The notes beneath the pieces were generated by a model. It made no database searches. It was given only the letters and a program-made list of their open reading frames with translations, and was not told the DNA's origin. From positions 3,658,001 to 3,722,000 of the forward strand of contig OW818686.1 in NCBI GenBank assembly GCA_942493305.1: DNA of 64,000 nt, given 5' to 3'. Every line of letters begins with the position of its first letter. The first letter of the stretch is position 1. The DNA is from UBA7672 sp030824255 (GTDB lineage Bacteria > Pseudomonadota > Alphaproteobacteria > Caulobacterales > Hyphomonadaceae). Made by a program: the position numbers and the translations under genes. Positions 62,692 to 64,000 of the stretch are shown here, piece after piece.

Positions 62692-64000
62692 CTAGAACCT
62701 TGTGTTGGTGGCGAACCGGAAGCTTTCCGTCCGGTCGTAGTCTTCGCTGGCAACGATCTTCGAGAAGTCGAAACGAATGGGTCCGAACGGTGAATCCCAG
62801 CCGATGCTGAGACCATAGCTGGCGCGCAGGCTTGCGCTGTCGTCGACCCGCACCGCGGTGAACGGATCGATTTGTCCGAACCGCTCCCGGTCACGGTCGT
62901 CGAGCAGGCCAAGCGTGCCGGCTTCGACAAAGAATGCTCCATCCAGGCCGAACTCCTCCGGAACATACGGCAGGGGGAAGGCCAATTCCAAGGTGCCAAT
63001 CGCATATGCCTTGCCGCCCAGCGCATTGAGCGGCGTGACTGTCGCGGGCAGAAGTTCGCCCGCATCGTCTCTTAAGGCAGAATTGTAGAGCAGCTGCCCG
63101 GATTCGTTCCGTGCGTGAGTTCCGTCGGTGTTGAGCACCGGAACGGAGAATGACGGCGGCGGGATGCCCACGTCGATGGCAACCTGCTCGTACGCATACT
63201 GGTAGCGCACTTCGCGGGGGCCAAGGCCGGCAACGTCGAAGCCACGGAACGAGTTACCGCCCTTGAAGAAGCGGTCGTTGATGCGAATGCCTTCATCGCC
63301 CCAGCTCTCGATATAGCCAACTTCGAGGCGCGACAGCAGCCGCCAGCCGGGCGCGAAGCCATGATACAGCGAGCCTTCGAACTCGTTGCGCAGGTAGTTC
63401 ACGTCGCCACCGAGGCCGGCGATGTCCTGGCTGAAGTTCAGGTTGAAGCCGCGTGTGGGCTCCAGATAGTCGTTCGTCCGGTTCATCGTCAGCGTGTAAC
63501 CGAACGACGAGGTGAGACGGTCGCCGCGCTGGTCGCAGAGAGACGAGCGGAAGAACGACGTGGTGGAGCAATCCGTCTGCGTCCCGTCATTCGCCTGCCC
63601 CGGCGTGAGTTCGTCGAGTTGCAGGTTGTCGTTGCGCAGGCGGTAGCGGAGGCCGAGCTGATCGGTATCCGACAGCGGGAAGTGGACGCGCGCGCCCGCG
63701 CCGAGAATCGAGTTCTCGAAGCCGGCGAGGTCGAAGAAGTCGGACTGCGTCATGAACACGTCGAGACCGACGGCCAGGTTGCGGTCCTGGAATTTCGGCT
63801 CGGTGAAGCGGAACTCGATATCCTGCTGGCGCGACGTCGTCTGGATGCGGGCAGACAGGAACTGGCCGCGGCCGCGGAAGTTGCGCTGCTGGGCCGAGGC
63901 GCTGAACAGGAAGGCATCCTGTGACGAGAAGCCGGCGGAGAACGCAAGTTCGCCCGTTGCCTCTTCCTCGACCTTCACCTTCACGACCGCACGGTCTGGC
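62692..64000 (-). CDS. bamA: Outer-membrane assembly factor BamA, C-terminal part
   Basis: The 3' ~435 codons; the gene continues beyond the right edge. The visible part starts at the end of the last POTRA domain (AVVKVKVEEEATGEL) and contains the 16-strand barrel: FSSQDAFLFSASAQQRNF, RGFDVAGLGPREVRYQYAY (the conserved RGF lid motif), FPLPYVPEEFGLDGAFFVEAG and the terminal FRFATNTRF. Inserts all outer-membrane barrel proteins. Head of the ompH-lpx cluster. Confidence 0.95.
   Translation of the reverse strand, partial: PDRAVVKVKVEEEATGELAFSAGFSSQDAFLFSASAQQRNFRGRGQFLSARIQTTSRQQDIEFRFTEPKFQDRNLAVGLDVFMTQSDFFDLAGFENSILGAGARVHFPLSDTDQLGLRYRLRNDNLQLDELTPGQANDGTQTDCSTTSFFRSSLCDQRGDRLTSSFGYTLTMNRTNDYLEPTRGFNLNFSQDIAGLGGDVNYLRNEFEGSLYHGFAPGWRLLSRLEVGYIESWGDEGIRINDRFFKGGNSFRGFDVAGLGPREVRYQYAYEQVAIDVGIPPPSFSVPVLNTDGTHARNESGQLLYNSALRDDAGELLPATVTPLNALGGKAYAIGTLELAFPLPYVPEEFGLDGAFFVEAGTLGLLDDRDRERFGQIDPFTAVRVDDSASLRASYGLSIGWDSPFGPIRFDFSKIVASEDYDRTESFRFATNTRF

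Overview
The window reads as a G+C-rich alphaproteobacterial chromosome, most likely Caulobacterales and probably Hyphomonadaceae-like. Evidence for this is the direct-repeat LexA box GAAC-N7-GAAC ahead of lexA, a CIRCE-controlled groESL operon, a short HisG paired with HisZ, LpxI rather than LpxH in the lipid A cluster, and the gene order trp - lexA - comEC - gltX - gltA - lpxB/I/A/D - ompH - bamA. The family placement is an inference from gene content and order.

Layout. Positions 1-2940 (minus strand) are the end of a mobile element: a MobC-like accessory protein, a relaxase, an unknown protein and a coupling ATPase running off the left edge. Positions 3090-8405 (minus) form a catabolic operon of cytochrome P450, acyl-CoA ligase and two different acyl-CoA dehydrogenases, consistent with degradation of a terpenoid, sterol side chain or branched acid. 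Positions 8615-17163 hold nadK, a class II aldolase-like gene with an outer-membrane-like partner, an Hpt protein, a NUDT19-like Nudix hydrolase, an apparently inactive EAL-domain protein, a Nat-type ABC exporter and a GNAT/FemAB-like acetyltransferase. groESL follows (17357-19494), then an 830-base gene-free stretch with two probable small-RNA loci, and the overlapping hisS-hisZ-hisG operon.

Positions 23729-32991 carry envelope and redox genes: a lipoprotein, a thioredoxin-like protein, a DsbD/ScsB-like reductase, SapC, a DUF885 lipoprotein, a cyclophilin, and a small gene under a LexA box that looks like a derived GIY-YIG protein. After a long inverted repeat come eno and rpmF. A plus-strand accessory block follows (35242-39475): a TPR plus 2OG-Fe(II) oxygenase, a coupled FkbM methyltransferase, and a secreted caspase-like protein with cysteine-paired Sel1 repeats. 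Next are a Tat-exported protein with a peptidoglycan-binding domain and an HWE histidine kinase with its response regulator.

The right third is housekeeping: tpiA-secG-pyrG on the minus strand, a coupled ppiD-trpE-trpG-trpD-trpC run on the plus strand, autoregulated lexA, comEC, gltX, gltA, and the envelope cluster bamA-ompH-lpxD-lpxA-lpxI-lpxB on the minus strand. fabZ, which usually sits between lpxD and lpxA, is missing. No rRNA, tRNA, CRISPR array or intact insertion sequence was recognised.
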